Source: Bolinopsis microptera (lineage: Eukaryota; Ctenophora; Tentaculata; Lobata; Bolinopsidae). From it: a stretch of 64,000 nt of DNA. Under the pieces are notes generated by a model. The model was not told the origin of the DNA and did not search any database. It was given only the letters and a program-made list of their open reading frames with translations. How positions within the stretch are numbered: position 1 is the first letter of the stretch; every line of letters begins with the position of its first letter. The position numbers and the translations under genes were made by a program. This document shows, one piece after another, positions 25,525 to 38,538 of the stretch. Location: NCBI RefSeq assembly GCF_026151205.1, contig NC_087084.1, positions 4,581,538 through 4,645,537 of the forward strand. The letters run 5' to 3'.

Positions 25525-25580
25525 CGATAGTAAATCTTAAACATAAACTGTTTATGTTTAAGATTTACTATCGAGCTGGT
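25432..25580. repeat. Double fold-back, unit 3 second copy
   Basis: Same two palindromes as at 3990-4138, with one mismatch in palindrome 1. The first internal copy (23706-23791) keeps only palindrome 1, because the duplication junction falls in the arm of palindrome 2. Confidence 0.88.
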
Positions 25581-28110
25581 TTACAATATATGAACAATAT
25601 TAATTTTACCGGGCGGCGCTCAGCCTGTCGCTCCAACACATCTTCATTGTCTTTATTAACACTCAAGCCTGGGGTCCGCATAAGGTAATAATAATTACAA
25701 AGAATATGTTGAATTATGGTCATTAGTGCTCTGCTCTCGCACAGAGAGAAAGTGAAAGTGATCTTATTATCTTGCGGTTTAATGGCGTGGAGCGGCAGAG
25801 TGAAACTGAAAGCGATCCACAGTATGAGTAAGGATGTTTTGTTAATCATGTTTCAATAGGCACGTTATGCTATGTGCACAATGTACAGTATTTTCATCCC
25901 CAAAGTTTGCTTCAACTAATAAGTGATGAAATACTCTCATTATCGGCCAGCAAGCTGTTTCGTTTATGTTCACCTTGACCTAACAAGATATGAAAGATAA
26001 ACAGTATTAAAATACAAAGATGTAAAGCCAAGTTCTTAGTAACCGTGAGAGAGTATGACGTCACATGAAGGAGTATGACATCACGTGAACATTTACATAA
26101 AATACCTTAAACATAGCTGTCACCCCAAACCAGATCACATGGTTCCTCATGAAGCCATGTGCATTGTGCAAAGTCCACCGGTCATTGGTACTGGTGGTGC
26201 TTATATTGGTAGTGGTACTACTACTATACTGGTAGTGCTTATAGTTGTGATATAGACTTATTTATCTTTTCATAATTTTTTCAAAGAAAGGGAATTCGTG
26301 GTTTGGCTTTGTGTTTGTTAGTGATTTAAATGATAGTAAATTTGACGTTCATCCTGTGTACCTATGATAATTAACAGGGGACTGACGGATATTAGTGAGC
26401 AGGAGAACTGGTAATCATTCATTCACAATTTAGATACCAAATCAACATTCGTGAGTGAAGCACGTCGATCTAATCATCCTCGTTGGCTTATCTGAATAAT
26501 CATTATCATCAGGATCGCAGTGACGCTATTTCGTTTTTGTATCATTTGTATTTTCCCTGCTGCCATCCTTTTGGATGTTGGATAATGGATAACTACTATG
26601 GTACTTTACACTCGTAAGACGTAACCAACAAGATGTTGATCTACGCTAAGTGCTTACAATTACACTAGAACCATGGTCCATGAGGGTGTTTGAGGTCATG
26701 TGAAGGATGCTGATCATCTACGCTTAACTCACAATGACGCTTAGGAAACCCGCGATTAGCATAAAGATCGCAAGTTGTCGGAGAACAATCTAGAACAATA
26801 CCAATAGCAGTAGTCTGTTCTGTGGGAGGAATAAGGGTCTATATTTTGCTTCACATGCTAGTCCTTTTTGGTGGTTACTTTTTTAGCAAGTTTAGGGAAT
26901 GGTCCCGTTACCGTGGATATTTTTGGCTGATTATCTAGCGGTACCTGTCCACTGGTGGGTATTTACCTGGGGACCTCAGGCTATCATGTTCATAATAGAG
27001 ATTAGGCGGAATGACAGGCTGAGCGCGGCCCAGTAAGTGGGTATTCGTTACTGTAAACTATATCCTGCTGAGGAGGAAACAAGGGTCAACATACAGATCG
27101 TAGAACAATACAGTAATAACCTCGCCACTGTAAAATTAGCCTGCTGTTCACTCGTTTGAGAGTAGGTCGCCTTATTCGAGGACAATCTCTCCTCTATCAT
27201 AGTAAGGAATATAGACAGGGTTTTGTACAGCCACTGTTCGAACGATTGCTCAGTGTTCGCTATAATATAGTGTCAAACAAGTTCATTAGTATAAATCAAG
27301 GTGCAGATCGTTTGACCTTTTGAATAACCCAAACGCGTTTAGTCTGTACTAAGGAGTTAGTTCCCAGACTACGATTTTAATATAGTCCCACCTACGATCC
27401 TTAGCTGCATGGGATTCAGATTTCAGCACCAGTCTTAATTTCACATATGAGTCCAATTCTGTCAGTGGACAGAACTATTTTGTGTGCTTTAATTGTTAAG
27501 TTTTAAAAAATATATGAGCTTATATTTAATATTTTTAAGTCGATTCAAAAATATTTGACTCTCCGTAACAGTTTCCAAATCCAATTAACCGGTCTCCCTT
27601 CAAGGTTTGGAATAATGGGTCATACTTTTGTTCACATTTACACACTTTCTCGCATTACTCACAGTCAACCGCTCTGACATGGTTAACCACCTTCCTTGTG
27701 TTGTTGGTTAACCATTTGAGCGGGATATAAACACCTCATTTCATTTCAAATACTTATTATGTTGTATTACTATTTTAGATCTTAATTTAATGTCATTTGT
27801 ATATTATATCCCCACAATCTTTTACTTTTTATTGTTCGTGTTTATCATTGACATTATTATGCCATTCATATACGCTGGTTATGTGTAACTATAAATTAAA
27901 TAAATGTTATTAATGAGAAAAGTAAATAATCGTTTACAAAGAGATTTCGGTTTTATTAATAAGTAAACTTGATAAGTGCAGCAGCCGGAAGAAAATACAT
28001 ATAAACTTTGAAATTAACCAGAAAAATGTTTCATGATCATTAAAAAAATTGAAATTATAACACTAAAAGATGATGTCTATTCTAAATATTTTGTTCCTTT
28101 CTCGGTCTTC

Positions 28111-30172
28111 TTACATCATATGGAAGAAAACTGCCAAGAGGGGCGCCAAAACAAACGCTAGAGTTGACGCAGAATTGCATTTGTCGGTGGAGCAGTCGAA
28201 ACAGGTTTTGTCTTTCTTCGCTGCTTCAGAACACGGTCCACAACCCTTGTTAGCCACGCTGTAGGTTTTTGCTACCGCTGCACTCCCGGGTCTGAAATAT
28301 TGGGCGGTTAATTTTTTCAATTAATTCAATACTTTCTAGATTAATACTTGATAGGTACTTAGTTACCTAAAAAGTGCCAAACTAGATAATAGCTAGGAAG
28401 GGGATTGTAATAATGAAACTTAAAGTTGATAAACTACCGTTAATTTCGCTAAATATTACTAGCTAGTAACTACTGTTAATTTGGATAGTAAGTGATAAGT
28501 AAGTGATAAGCAAACAAGTTGATTATTTGTATTTTGGTGTGAATCCTCATTTTCGTACTTGTTGCATGCGATGGCAGTGGCTTTCTCAGCGTGACAAATT
28601 GTCGCTGTTTTGGATGCCACCAATGCTTCTTTTACCAAGCTGTAGTCGTAACACTCGAACTTTTTTGCTTCAGCTGAAGATTGATGGGTGTCAGTAATAA
28701 TATTAACGGGTGATACTCGTAAAATATTTGTTCCAAAGGACCGTCGACGAGTCCAACTCGGCGCGCGTCCTGGTAGGTTATAAACCTACAAGTAATGTTA
28801 TAGCTTAAGCTAATCTGGATTCTGGGGAGCACAGAATAATGGGTAGGCTAGGAGTTTTATGGATTATTGCTGGCAAAACGTCAGCTGGAAAGGGGGGACA
28901 ATGCCCACCACGCAAAGTGGAGGTGGAGTTAGGGCAAACAGTGACACTATCGTCAATCGTTGGCGGGGTGGAGGCAGATATGTGTGCCTTGCAAGAGGTG
29001 GGGATGGATTTTAACATTCGGTCAGCATAAGACACTTAGAGTCCAGGACTTGATAAATGATGATTATAATGATTATAATGAACACTGCAAGGAATAAGTT
29101 ACTGAGCGGCGATCAGCCTGTCATTCCACCGCATCTTTATTCTTCATATGTTTATGAACATTATAGCCTAGGGTCCCCAGGTAAGGAATAATACGAAAGG
29201 GAAGCGGGAATGGGGAACATTATTAGAGAGGCGCCAAATTATGTTCCAATTAGCAAGCAATGATTGACCTGTTCGTTATTTGTTTTTGTTCATTGACCCT
29301 CAACAAACAAATGTCAGATATGCAAAATTTGATATGTATTTTATGTATCAATGATCATATAGTTCAAAATTTGATTTATTATGTCTTTATGTCTCCATTG
29401 CAAATTCAGATTTACCTGGAGCTGCTACTTTTACGTTACATCCGGTTTCTGCTTCGGCAACGCATTGGGTACATGTCGCAGTACTGTCATCAGGGCATGG
29501 TCCACACCCGTACTCTTGAGCACTCAGACCTCCGTACTCCGACCACACGGGACTGAGGGAATGATGGATTTTATATTGGTGTATTAAAGTTAGTAATAGT
29601 ATGCTGATAATTTATTTTAAATAAATTGCTGTTGTTGTTGTTAATAGTATGCTGAATGTAAAACATGGTAGGAGTTGGGTTCGATGTGGGTTAGACACCC
29701 GTTGAAAGTTACATCAAAGTAGTCAAAATATTGTAAGTTCATTTGTTAACTAGACATGTGAGATTTGACCATTCATCAATGACTCGAGTGTATCTATTAA
29801 TTAAAAATATCAAATTATTTAAAAAAAGGAAAAGTCAACTCACGATGTACATGCGACAACTCCGTCGACGCAGGCCTCGGCAGTGGCGCCATCAGCGCCA
29901 TTACACTTCATGACTTCCGCCGCTGTGGGTGTTTACTGTTTACGTTGTTTATTCTCAAATTTGTATTGTACTATTTATCCTTAAAATCTTCTAATCTTAT
30001 TTAAACGTAACAACAGTCTGTTCGATTGCATAACAAAGCAGTTGTATTATCATACGGTGGCACTCGTTAACAGAAAGAAATTAGCCAAGCACACGATGTT
30101 CTATTCTCTAAAAAATAAACATTACTTACAGACAGCTGAGAAGACTCCTATCAGGATCACGAAAACCTTCAT
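28111..30172 (-). CDS. GPI-anchored two-domain LU-like cell-surface protein, copy 3
   Basis: Exons 30130-30172, 29844-29922, 29416-29552, 28559-28673 and 28111-28291, with the same lengths and phases as copy 1 and 184 residues. All 16 domain cysteines, the signal peptide and the GPI tail are kept. It has two changes of its own in domain 1: Gln46 to Glu and Ala69 to Thr, the latter between the cysteines of a C-x2-C pair. An insertion with AATATTACTAGCTAGTAAC lies in the last intron and is shared with copy 4. Probably a functional paralogue with slightly altered surface. Confidence 0.82.
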
Positions 30173-31488
30173 TTTTCTGCTTTGACGATACGCTAAAGTG
30201 GAATTGTTTTATCTTATTATTGCTTTGTTTTACGATATATTAACATATCAATATATATATACAACATAACATATTGATATATGAACATGTCAATATACAA
30301 CTTAACATATTGATATTTTAACATATCAAAGTCATTAAAAACTGCTGCATGCTAACCGAAATGAATGACTGTAGTTTACAAATAAATTTTTACTAGTTCT
30401 AAACTTCAATTACCCATAACAAAGCTTCAATGGCAAAATCAACAGTGTTGACGAGAACTTATTTTTTCAGACTGAATGGGACAAGCACCACTGAGGGGAC
30501 TGTTTCCTAAACAAAACTTAACTGAAGGCATGCCTCGGCCTCTGCATATAAAATATTTTGAATTATGTATGCATAATATAGTCACATCGGTAATCTCATT
30601 ATATGCGGAGCCAGTCCACTTAATTGACGTAAGTTAATATCAAGAGAAACAACGTTCTTTACTTTGACCAAGTTCACGAATCGAGACTATTCCGAAGAAT
30701 ACCTTGAAGTCTAAGTTAAGCAGCAGATTTTTAAAATTTTTGCTATTTCAGCCTTTAATTATCGTAAACAGCGATAAGATCACGATTAGTATGCGACCGG
30801 ATCGTTAATTTCTAATTTTTATAATCTGGCAGCCCGTGTCCCGTTCAAGTGCGTACCTATCCTCGTAGCCGACAAAGTTAAGGGTGGCTAGTATGATCGA
30901 TATACCAAAAGAGTGGAAGGGTGTAAGTATTTTCTCTTTCATTATTCTACTCTTACTTGTGTTACTGAGCATTCTGTTTCTGCATTGTGGAAAGCACAAA
31001 AACCTTGGACTCGATGTTAAGGATAGAGTAATTCTTGTAATGAGTTTACATTATATGCAATCATTGCTGTTTTATTCGTGAAATATGAAAGTTTGTTGGA
31101 AATCGAATCAGTGATTTAATCTATAAGTTGCAATTTTGGTAATAAGCGATTAAATGAAGTTGCACTTATTCGATCATTGAAAATTTACCTAATTGTGGTA
31201 AACAAACTCACAAATACTCGTAATCTACGTATGGCACAACTAAATTATAAAAGCAGTTGAGCTGGTAAATACCGAATATTTATAAAAATAAGCAAAGTCA
31301 CTACGTCTATCTTTGAGTTTGACTGGCTGAAAAAGCTTTTCGAAACAAAATAAAGTATATCATATTTTAAAAGTTAAAACACTGCTTTTGAGATTCTCAA
31401 AGGCAGTGTTTATGTCCGTAAAAATCATTTTAACACACTGCACCTATGCTATAAGATTGTATCGATGCACAACTGGGCCGCTACGAGC

Positions 31489-32019
31489 CAGTGATGCACG
31501 CCGCCGCCGGACGCCGCCGCGCCGGCACATTTTCACACGCCGCCACGCCGATACCTCTCAAGTCGGCGTGGCGTGAAAATTTAAAAAAATTTCAAAGCAA
31601 ATTTTTTTGGACTTCTCCCAAAGAGAATCCTTCCCGACTCAAAAATCCTTCCACGCTCAAACAGAAGCTGGGCCTGGGGCCTAAGGAGAGACAATTTGAG
31701 GCCAAGCGACAGAAGATTGACCTCATTAAACGATTTAGTATGCCTGCAGCGAGCAAAGACGCTAAGTCTAAGTTACAGGCTGAGGTCGCCACCTACCAAA
31801 GTGAACACGTAGACCTGAATGATATGGACAATGATATCATTTTATACTGGAAAAAAAGGGCGTCTAATTTTCCCAATCTTAGTAAGATTTTTTGTGGGCC
31901 TGGAAATTCAAACCTAAATTTTGACAAAATCATGTTCCACGCCGCCGAACGCCGCCACGCCGGGCCATTTTGGGCACGCCGCCGCCGGTTGGCGAAAAAT
32001 GAACCGGCGTGCATCACTG
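31489..32019 (+). mobile_element. hAT-family deletion derivative, unit 4
   Basis: Nearly identical to 88-618 and of equal length (531 bp). The inverted ends are CAGTGATGCACGCCG. The target duplication is perfect here, CTACGAGC at 31481-31488 and 32020-32027. The same reading frame with the hAT dimerisation-like segment is open. Confidence 0.88.
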
Positions 32020-32685
32020 CTACGAGCTGTGAGGTATTGACATCGTCAATCAAGCTATAAGAGGACTGTTTGAATATATACAACTAGCCTCGATTAAACT
32101 GCAATGAACACATTTTAACACCCATAGTCCCATACCTAGTCATCAAATGAGTATAAAATATAATAATAAACTTCTTTCAATAATATTTTAATAAACAAAC
32201 TAAGTTGTAAATTCTATAACTCCCCCAAGTTTTAAACTAATCAATTGAAGCGGACCAGAGTGCAGAGTCGCTGACTATATCACCGCAGTATGATGCTACG
32301 TTAGCTGTATACTAAGGCACACGGACACTTATAAACTATTGAAAGCTACGACGCGATAGAATAAATTGTTACATATGTTAAATACCATATACATATAGCG
32401 TATATAATTATATCCATTTTGCACTTAATACTACAGCTTAATGATCAAGCTCAGAGTCCCATGATTACAAAGACAACAATTATAATATAGCCCCAATGGG
32501 TTAAGCCGTTGATTCATGAGTTTGCAATACAAAAGATGCCCAATCTTTCTGTTTCTGTTAAGAACTTCTTTTATCGTCTGTAAAGTGTAAGTTTCTTTCT
32601 CTTTCGATTTGCAAACTAAAACAATGAAGGCTACGAGGGGAATATATTCTTGTTAAATTTATTATTGTGCGTGATAACCAAACTT

Positions 32686-33362
32686 TAGGAAAGCTCCGCC
32701 GTACTGTCCCCTTTAAGGAAAGCTCCAACGTACTGTCCCTTTTAGGAAAGCTCCGCCGTACTGTCCCCTTTTAAGAAAGCTCCGCCGTACTGTCCACACT
32801 TTCAGGAAAGCTCCGCCGTACTGTCCACCCTTTTAGGAAAGCTCCGCCGTACTGTCCACTCTTTTAAGAAAGCTCCGCCGTACTGTCCACCCTTTTAAAA
32901 AAGCTCCGCCGTACCGTCCCTTTTAAGAAAGCTCCGCCGTACTGTCCACACTTTTAGGAAAGCTCCTCCGTACTGTCCACTCTTTTAGGAAAGCTCCGCC
33001 GTACTGTCCCTTTTAAGAAAGCTCCGCCGTACTGTCCACACTTTTAGGAAAGCTCCGCCGTACTGTCCCTATCAGGAAAGCTCCGACGTACTGTCCACCC
33101 TTTTAGGAAAGCTCCGCCGTACTATCCCTTTCAGGAAAGCTCCGCCGTACTGTCCACCCTTTCAGGAAAGCTCCGCCGTACTGTCCCTTTCAGGAAAGCT
33201 CCGCCGTACTGTCCATCCTTTTAGGAAAGCTCCGCCGTACTGTCCCTTTCAGGAAAGCTCCACCGTACTGTCCCTTTCAGGAAAGCTCTGCCGTACTGTC
33301 CCTTTTAGGAAAGCTCCGCCGTACTGTCCACCCTTTTAGGAAAGCTCCGCCGTACTGTCTTC
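32686..33362. repeat. Minisatellite GGAAAGCTCCGCCGTACTGTCC, unit 4
   Basis: Same monomer family as in the other units. The right-hand end of the array is nearly identical to that of unit 3; copy number has changed mainly at the left. Confidence 0.95.
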
Positions 33363-35534
33363 CACTGTGATTCACGTACTTTAGTTCGACAATTAAAATT
33401 TTCCAGAAATCACCCCTGTCGAACTTCGGTACGCGCCAAACTAGAGTCAAGTTAGCGTACCTTACTCATATAGTTCGACAGTCGAACTTTTCATGTCGAA
33501 CTTCAGTATAGTTCCTGTAGAGACCGTGAGCTGGCTGACTACAATCACTCCATGAGCTGTATCCCATTGATTCCCGTAGGCACGGGTTACACTAGTTATA
33601 GTAATAAACGCATAATGTATTTCGAATTGATTGTTATAGTTTGCGGTACAATAACAAAAGGTGCTCAATGTTTCTGTCGATAGCTTCTTTTGTTGCAGGT
33701 TAAGTGTAAGTTTTAGTAAAGTGTAAGTTTTAGTAAAGTGTAAGTTTTAGTAAAGTGTAAGTTTTAGTAAAGTGTAAGTGTAAAGTGTAAGTGTAAAGTG
33801 TAAGTGTAAAGTGTAAGTGTAAACTGTAAAGTGTAAAGTGTAAGTGTAAAGTGTAAGTGTAAAGTGTAAGTTTCTTTCTCTTTCGATATGCAAACAATAA
33901 AGGCTTCGAGGCCTCGCCTAGGGAATAGATTATTATTACATATTAAATTTGATATTATTCGGAACAGACCGGCCGTGACTCGAGTCGTGACAACTCTCCG
34001 TGAGTCACGTAGTATGTTTAGAGGTCACGAAATCTTTCTCGTCAGTCATGAGATGTGTTTAGGGTCGTGTTTAGGGTATAATATGAAAGCTCCGCCGTAC
34101 TGTCCACTCTTTTAGGAACGTTCCACCGTTTTGCCTTCCACTGTACTGTCCAGTTCCCGTAAATACCGTGACCAGTGAGCCGGCGGTATAATCAATCCAA
34201 CTAGCCGGGCTTATTAGATGTGTGTCCCACTTATCAATTTTAATCAGTTCACGAGCAAGTGAAATAAATTTGTCACCTTTTAAGCCGTGTCTCTAGCCTC
34301 TTTACACCGTGAGACTTTTATACCGTGACCATTTCTCCGTTTACCCCTGAGAATCACGGTATAGAGAGTTTCCACTGTTCTAGAATTCAGTCGTATGAAA
34401 AAATACTGATATCCCAAATGTGCACCCCTTACAATAACGCACCCCCAGCTAGGGGACCACTATAACGTCCGAAAATGCATCCCTTAGCACTAAGGGGGAA
34501 CCGGGTGCCGTGACCCACTTGCGTTCGTTTCTCTAGACTAACAAAATTAAGAATAAGATTATAGAGTTTTTGCTTCATTAATCTGGGAATCTAATTTATG
34601 AGACGCCAGTGCTTATTTCACTAAACGATCTAGTAAGTAATCTTTAGAAGTATTAATAACTACAATGGCCGTGCAGTCACAGGGAGGAAGCTAATATTAT
34701 TCTAGAAGCTATTTTTAAAAATAGCTTTGAAAGTTAGTATTTATCGTATCAAAAATATTCGTCACAACTCACAATTAACTGAACTAGCGGGTTTCTCGAA
34801 AAAGTCAAGAAAATTTTCCCATTCAGAATGAGCGATGTGATTAAGTTTCTGTCGCTATTTAGAATGCAGTTAAAATTTGTTTAGAAGTTTTGCACTAATA
34901 GTAATATAATTATACCCAATTGATATTATCATCATGAGTGGTGCAAATCCTAATTTTTCAATTTTGTGGTATCAACAGTTAGTTTTTGCTATGATTTTAA
35001 AATTAAAAGGTAAGGTGATGAAGACTGCCAATCTGTTGTACAATGTATGTACATGTCCATTTTGTCGAGCTACGAAGCAAAATGGACATGTAAAACATAC
35101 ATGTAACAGAGTCGATATATTTTAATGTTGCCATGGGGTGGCAAGTCCCCGTACATCGTGGTCCGGTAGTTTCAATGCGTCCTAATATAATAACGAAAAG
35201 ATAATTTAAACGCGGAATAAAATATTCGCTTCCTCGATTTAAAGGTATTAACTTTAAGTTAAGGACAATAGACAAATTATTATATCTATAATATGGGGAG
35301 CATATTGTGAACGCGGCAAAGTTGAGCTCATAATGGCAATATGGGCCCGAGTCAGAGGGCCAATGTTAATAATAATTGTTTAGGCCTCCTAATTTTAACC
35401 TGCTAGAACAGTACAGAGGGTAACCTTAGGCCTAGGGTAGCCACGCGTAAAAGATAATCGGAGCCACGCACAAATTATGGATATTGTGATAAACTTAAAC
35501 CTAAACGAGCTGCGTGAACAAACGAATATAAAGG

Positions 35535-35623
35535 TTACTGGGAGTCGCTCGGCCTGCCATATATTCCGCTAAATCTTCGATCGTTTGTAATTATAAACAG
35601 AAAAGCTTGAGGTCCCCAAGTAA
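35535..35623 (+). mobile_element. Short MITE in original (non-folded) form, unit 4
   Basis: Starts TTACTGGGAGTCGCTCGGCC and ends GGTCCCCAAGTAA. It belongs to the family at 4164. In units 1-3 the same MITE is interrupted after GGCCTGCCAT and replaced by the double fold-back, so unit 4 shows the uninterrupted state. Confidence 0.7.
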
Positions 35624-37403
35624 ATAAATGCTAATCATTGAGTTTATGTTTAAGATTTACTATCGAGCTGGTTTACAATATATGAACAATATTAATTTTA
35701 CCGGGCGGCGCTCAGCCTGTCGCTCCAACACATCTTCATTGTCTTTATTAACACTAATTCTAAAGCCTGGGGTCCGCATAAGGTAATAATAATTACAAAG
35801 AATATGTTGAATTATGGTCATGAGTCATAGTGCTCTGCTCTCGCACAGAGAGAAAGTGAAAGTGATCTTATTATCTTGCGGTTTAATGGCGTGGAGCGGC
35901 AGAGTGAAACTGAAAGCGATCCACAGTATAAGTAAGGATATTTTGTTAATCATGTTTCAATAGGCACGTTATGCTATGTGCACAATGTACAGTATTTTCA
36001 TCCCCAAAGTTTGCTTCAACTAATAAGTGATGAAATACTCTCATTATCGGCCAGCAAGCTGTTTCGTTTATGTTCACCTTGACCTAACAAGATATGAAAG
36101 ATAAACAGTATTAAAATACAAAGATGTAAAGCCAAGTTCTTAGTAACCGTGAGAGAGTATGACGTCACATGAAGGAGTATGACGTCACGTGAACATTTAC
36201 ATAAAATACCTTAAACATAGCTGTCACCCCAAACCAGATCACATGGTTCCTCATGAAGCCATGTGCATTGTGCAAAGTCCACCGGTCATTGGTACTGGTG
36301 GTGCTTATATTGGTAGTGGTACTACTACTATACTGGTAGTGCTTATAGTTGTGATATAGACTTATTTATCTTTTCATAATTTTTTCAAAGAAAGGGAATT
36401 CGTGGTTTGGCTTTGTGTTTGTTAGTGATTTAAATGATAGTAAATTTGACGTTCATCCTGTGTACCTATGATAATTAACAGGGGACTGACGGATATTAGT
36501 GAGCAGGAGAACTGGTAATCATTCATTCACAATTTAGATACCAAATCAACATTCGTGAGTGAAGCACGTCGATCTAATCATCCTCGTTGGCTTATCTGAG
36601 TAATCATTATCATCAGGATCGCAGTGACGCTATTTCGTTTTTGTATCATTTGTATTTTCCCTGCTGCCATCCTTTTGGATGTTGGATAATGGATAACTAC
36701 TATGGTACTTTACACTCGTAAGACGTAACCAACAAGATGTTGATCTACGCTAAGTGCTTACAATTACACTAGAACCATAGTCCATGAGGGACGAGGGTGT
36801 ATGAGGTCACGTGAATGCTGATCATTAAATCATTTACGCTTAACTCACAATGACGCTTAGGAAACCCGCGATTAGCATAAAGATCGCAAGTTGTCGGAGA
36901 ACAATCTAGAACAATACCAATAGCATTAGTCTACTCTGTGGGAGGGATAAGGGTCTATATTTTGCTTCACATGCTAGTCCTTTTTGGTGGTTACTTTTTT
37001 AGCAAGTTTAGGGAATGGTCCTGTTGCCGTGGATATTTTTGGCTGATTATCTAGCGGTACCTGTCCACTGGTGGGTATTTACCTGGGGACCTCAGGCTAT
37101 CATGTTTATAATAGAGATTAGGCGGAATGACAGGCAGAGCGCGGCCCAGTAAGTGGGTATTCGTTACTGTAAACTATATCCTACAGAGGGGGAAACAAGG
37201 GTTAACATACAGATCGTAGAACAATACAGTAATAACCTCGCCACTGTAAAAGTAGCCTGCTGTTCACTCGTGTGAGCTAGTAGGTCGCCTTATTCGAGGA
37301 CAATCTCTCCTCTATCATAGTAAGGAATATAGACATGGTTTTGTACAGCCACTGTTCGAACGATTGCTCAGTGTTCGCTATAATAAAGTGTCAAACAAGT
37401 TCA

Positions 37404-37715
37404 TCTTACTATATATAAAGCGAGACGATATATATGGAGGGTTCCGTACCATTTTACTGACACCACGGCATCAACTTTAACGCGACTTTCCGCAAAAACT
37501 GTAAAAGATATACAATTTAAACGTTTTTGACTGGGTCAAATGCTTTAATGGCCTCCAATCAGCATGAAAAAATAAAAAATTGGCCAAGAAATAGGAGTTT
37601 TAGACCCCAAAATTTGGACCCCCAAGTGGTGTCAAAAACGCGAATTAAATAGGTAATAATTATTTTAGTCTCTTGAGTCTTGACACCATTTTAGGGTTAT
37701 ACGGGTTCCTGCTAG
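37404..37715. mobile_element. Helitron-like non-autonomous insertion, unit 4
   Basis: A 312 bp insertion found only in unit 4, placed exactly between A and T of the sequence GTTCATTAGTATAAATC seen in the other units, with no target duplication. It starts TCTTACTATATATAAAGCGA and ends GGGTTCCTGCTAG. A TC 5' end, a CTAG 3' end and A/T insertion are the Helitron signature. No coding capacity, so it would need a Rep/helicase from elsewhere. Confidence 0.88.
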
Positions 37716-38538
37716 TTAGTATAAATCAAGGTGCAGATCGTTTGACCTTTTGAATAACCCAAACGCGTTTAGTCTGTACTAAGGAGTTAGTTCCCAGACT
37801 ACGATTTTAATATAGTCCCACCTACGATCCTTAGCTGCCTGGGATTCAGTACCAGTCTAAGTTTCACAAATGAGTCCAATTCTGTCAGTGGACAGAACTA
37901 TTTTGTGTGCTTTAATTGTTAAGTTTTTTAAAATATATGAGCTTATATTTAAAATTTTTAAGTCGATTCAAAAATATTTGACTCTCCGTAACAGTTTCCA
38001 AATCCAATTAACCGGTCTCCCTTCAAGGTTTGGAATAATGGGTCATACTTTTGTTCACATTTACACACTTTCTCGCATTACTCACAGTCAACCGCTCTGA
38101 CATGGTTAACCACCTTCCTTGTGTTGTTGGTTAACCATTTGAGCGGGATATAAACACCTCATTTCATTTCAAATACTTATTATGTTGTAATACTATTTTA
38201 TTTTTAGATCTTAATTTGATGTCATTTGTATATTGTATCCCCACAATCTTTTACTTTTTATTGTTTGTGTTTATCATTGACATTATTATGCCATTCATAT
38301 ACGCTGGTTATGTGTAACTATAAATTAAATAAATGTTATTAATGAGAAAAGTAAATAATCGTTTACAAAGAGATTTCGGTTTTATTAATAAGTAAACTTG
38401 AAAAATGCAGCAGCCGGAAGAAAATACATATAAACTTTGAAATTAACCAGAAAAATGTTTCATGATCATTTAAAAATTGAAAATATAACACTAAAAGGTA
38501 ATGTCTATTCTAAATATTCTGTTCCTATCTCGGTCTTC

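Larger units (their letters stand above)
19452..31401. repeat. Tandem array unit 3 (with partial internal duplication and MITE)
   Basis: Longest unit, because it contains an internal direct duplication (21467-23798 and 23799-25524) and a 598 bp MITE in the first of these copies. At the hAT target (19531-19545) it reads CTACGAAGTACGAGC, another footprint-like site. The rest follows unit 1. 19546-28110 and 30173-31401 contain no gene other than the repeats listed. Confidence 0.95.

Noticed and set aside
34934-35125. Frame MSGANPNFSILWYQQ with a CPFC motif in unit 4
   Set aside because: Shifted in the other units, and its cysteine part is simply the conserved hairpin sequence.
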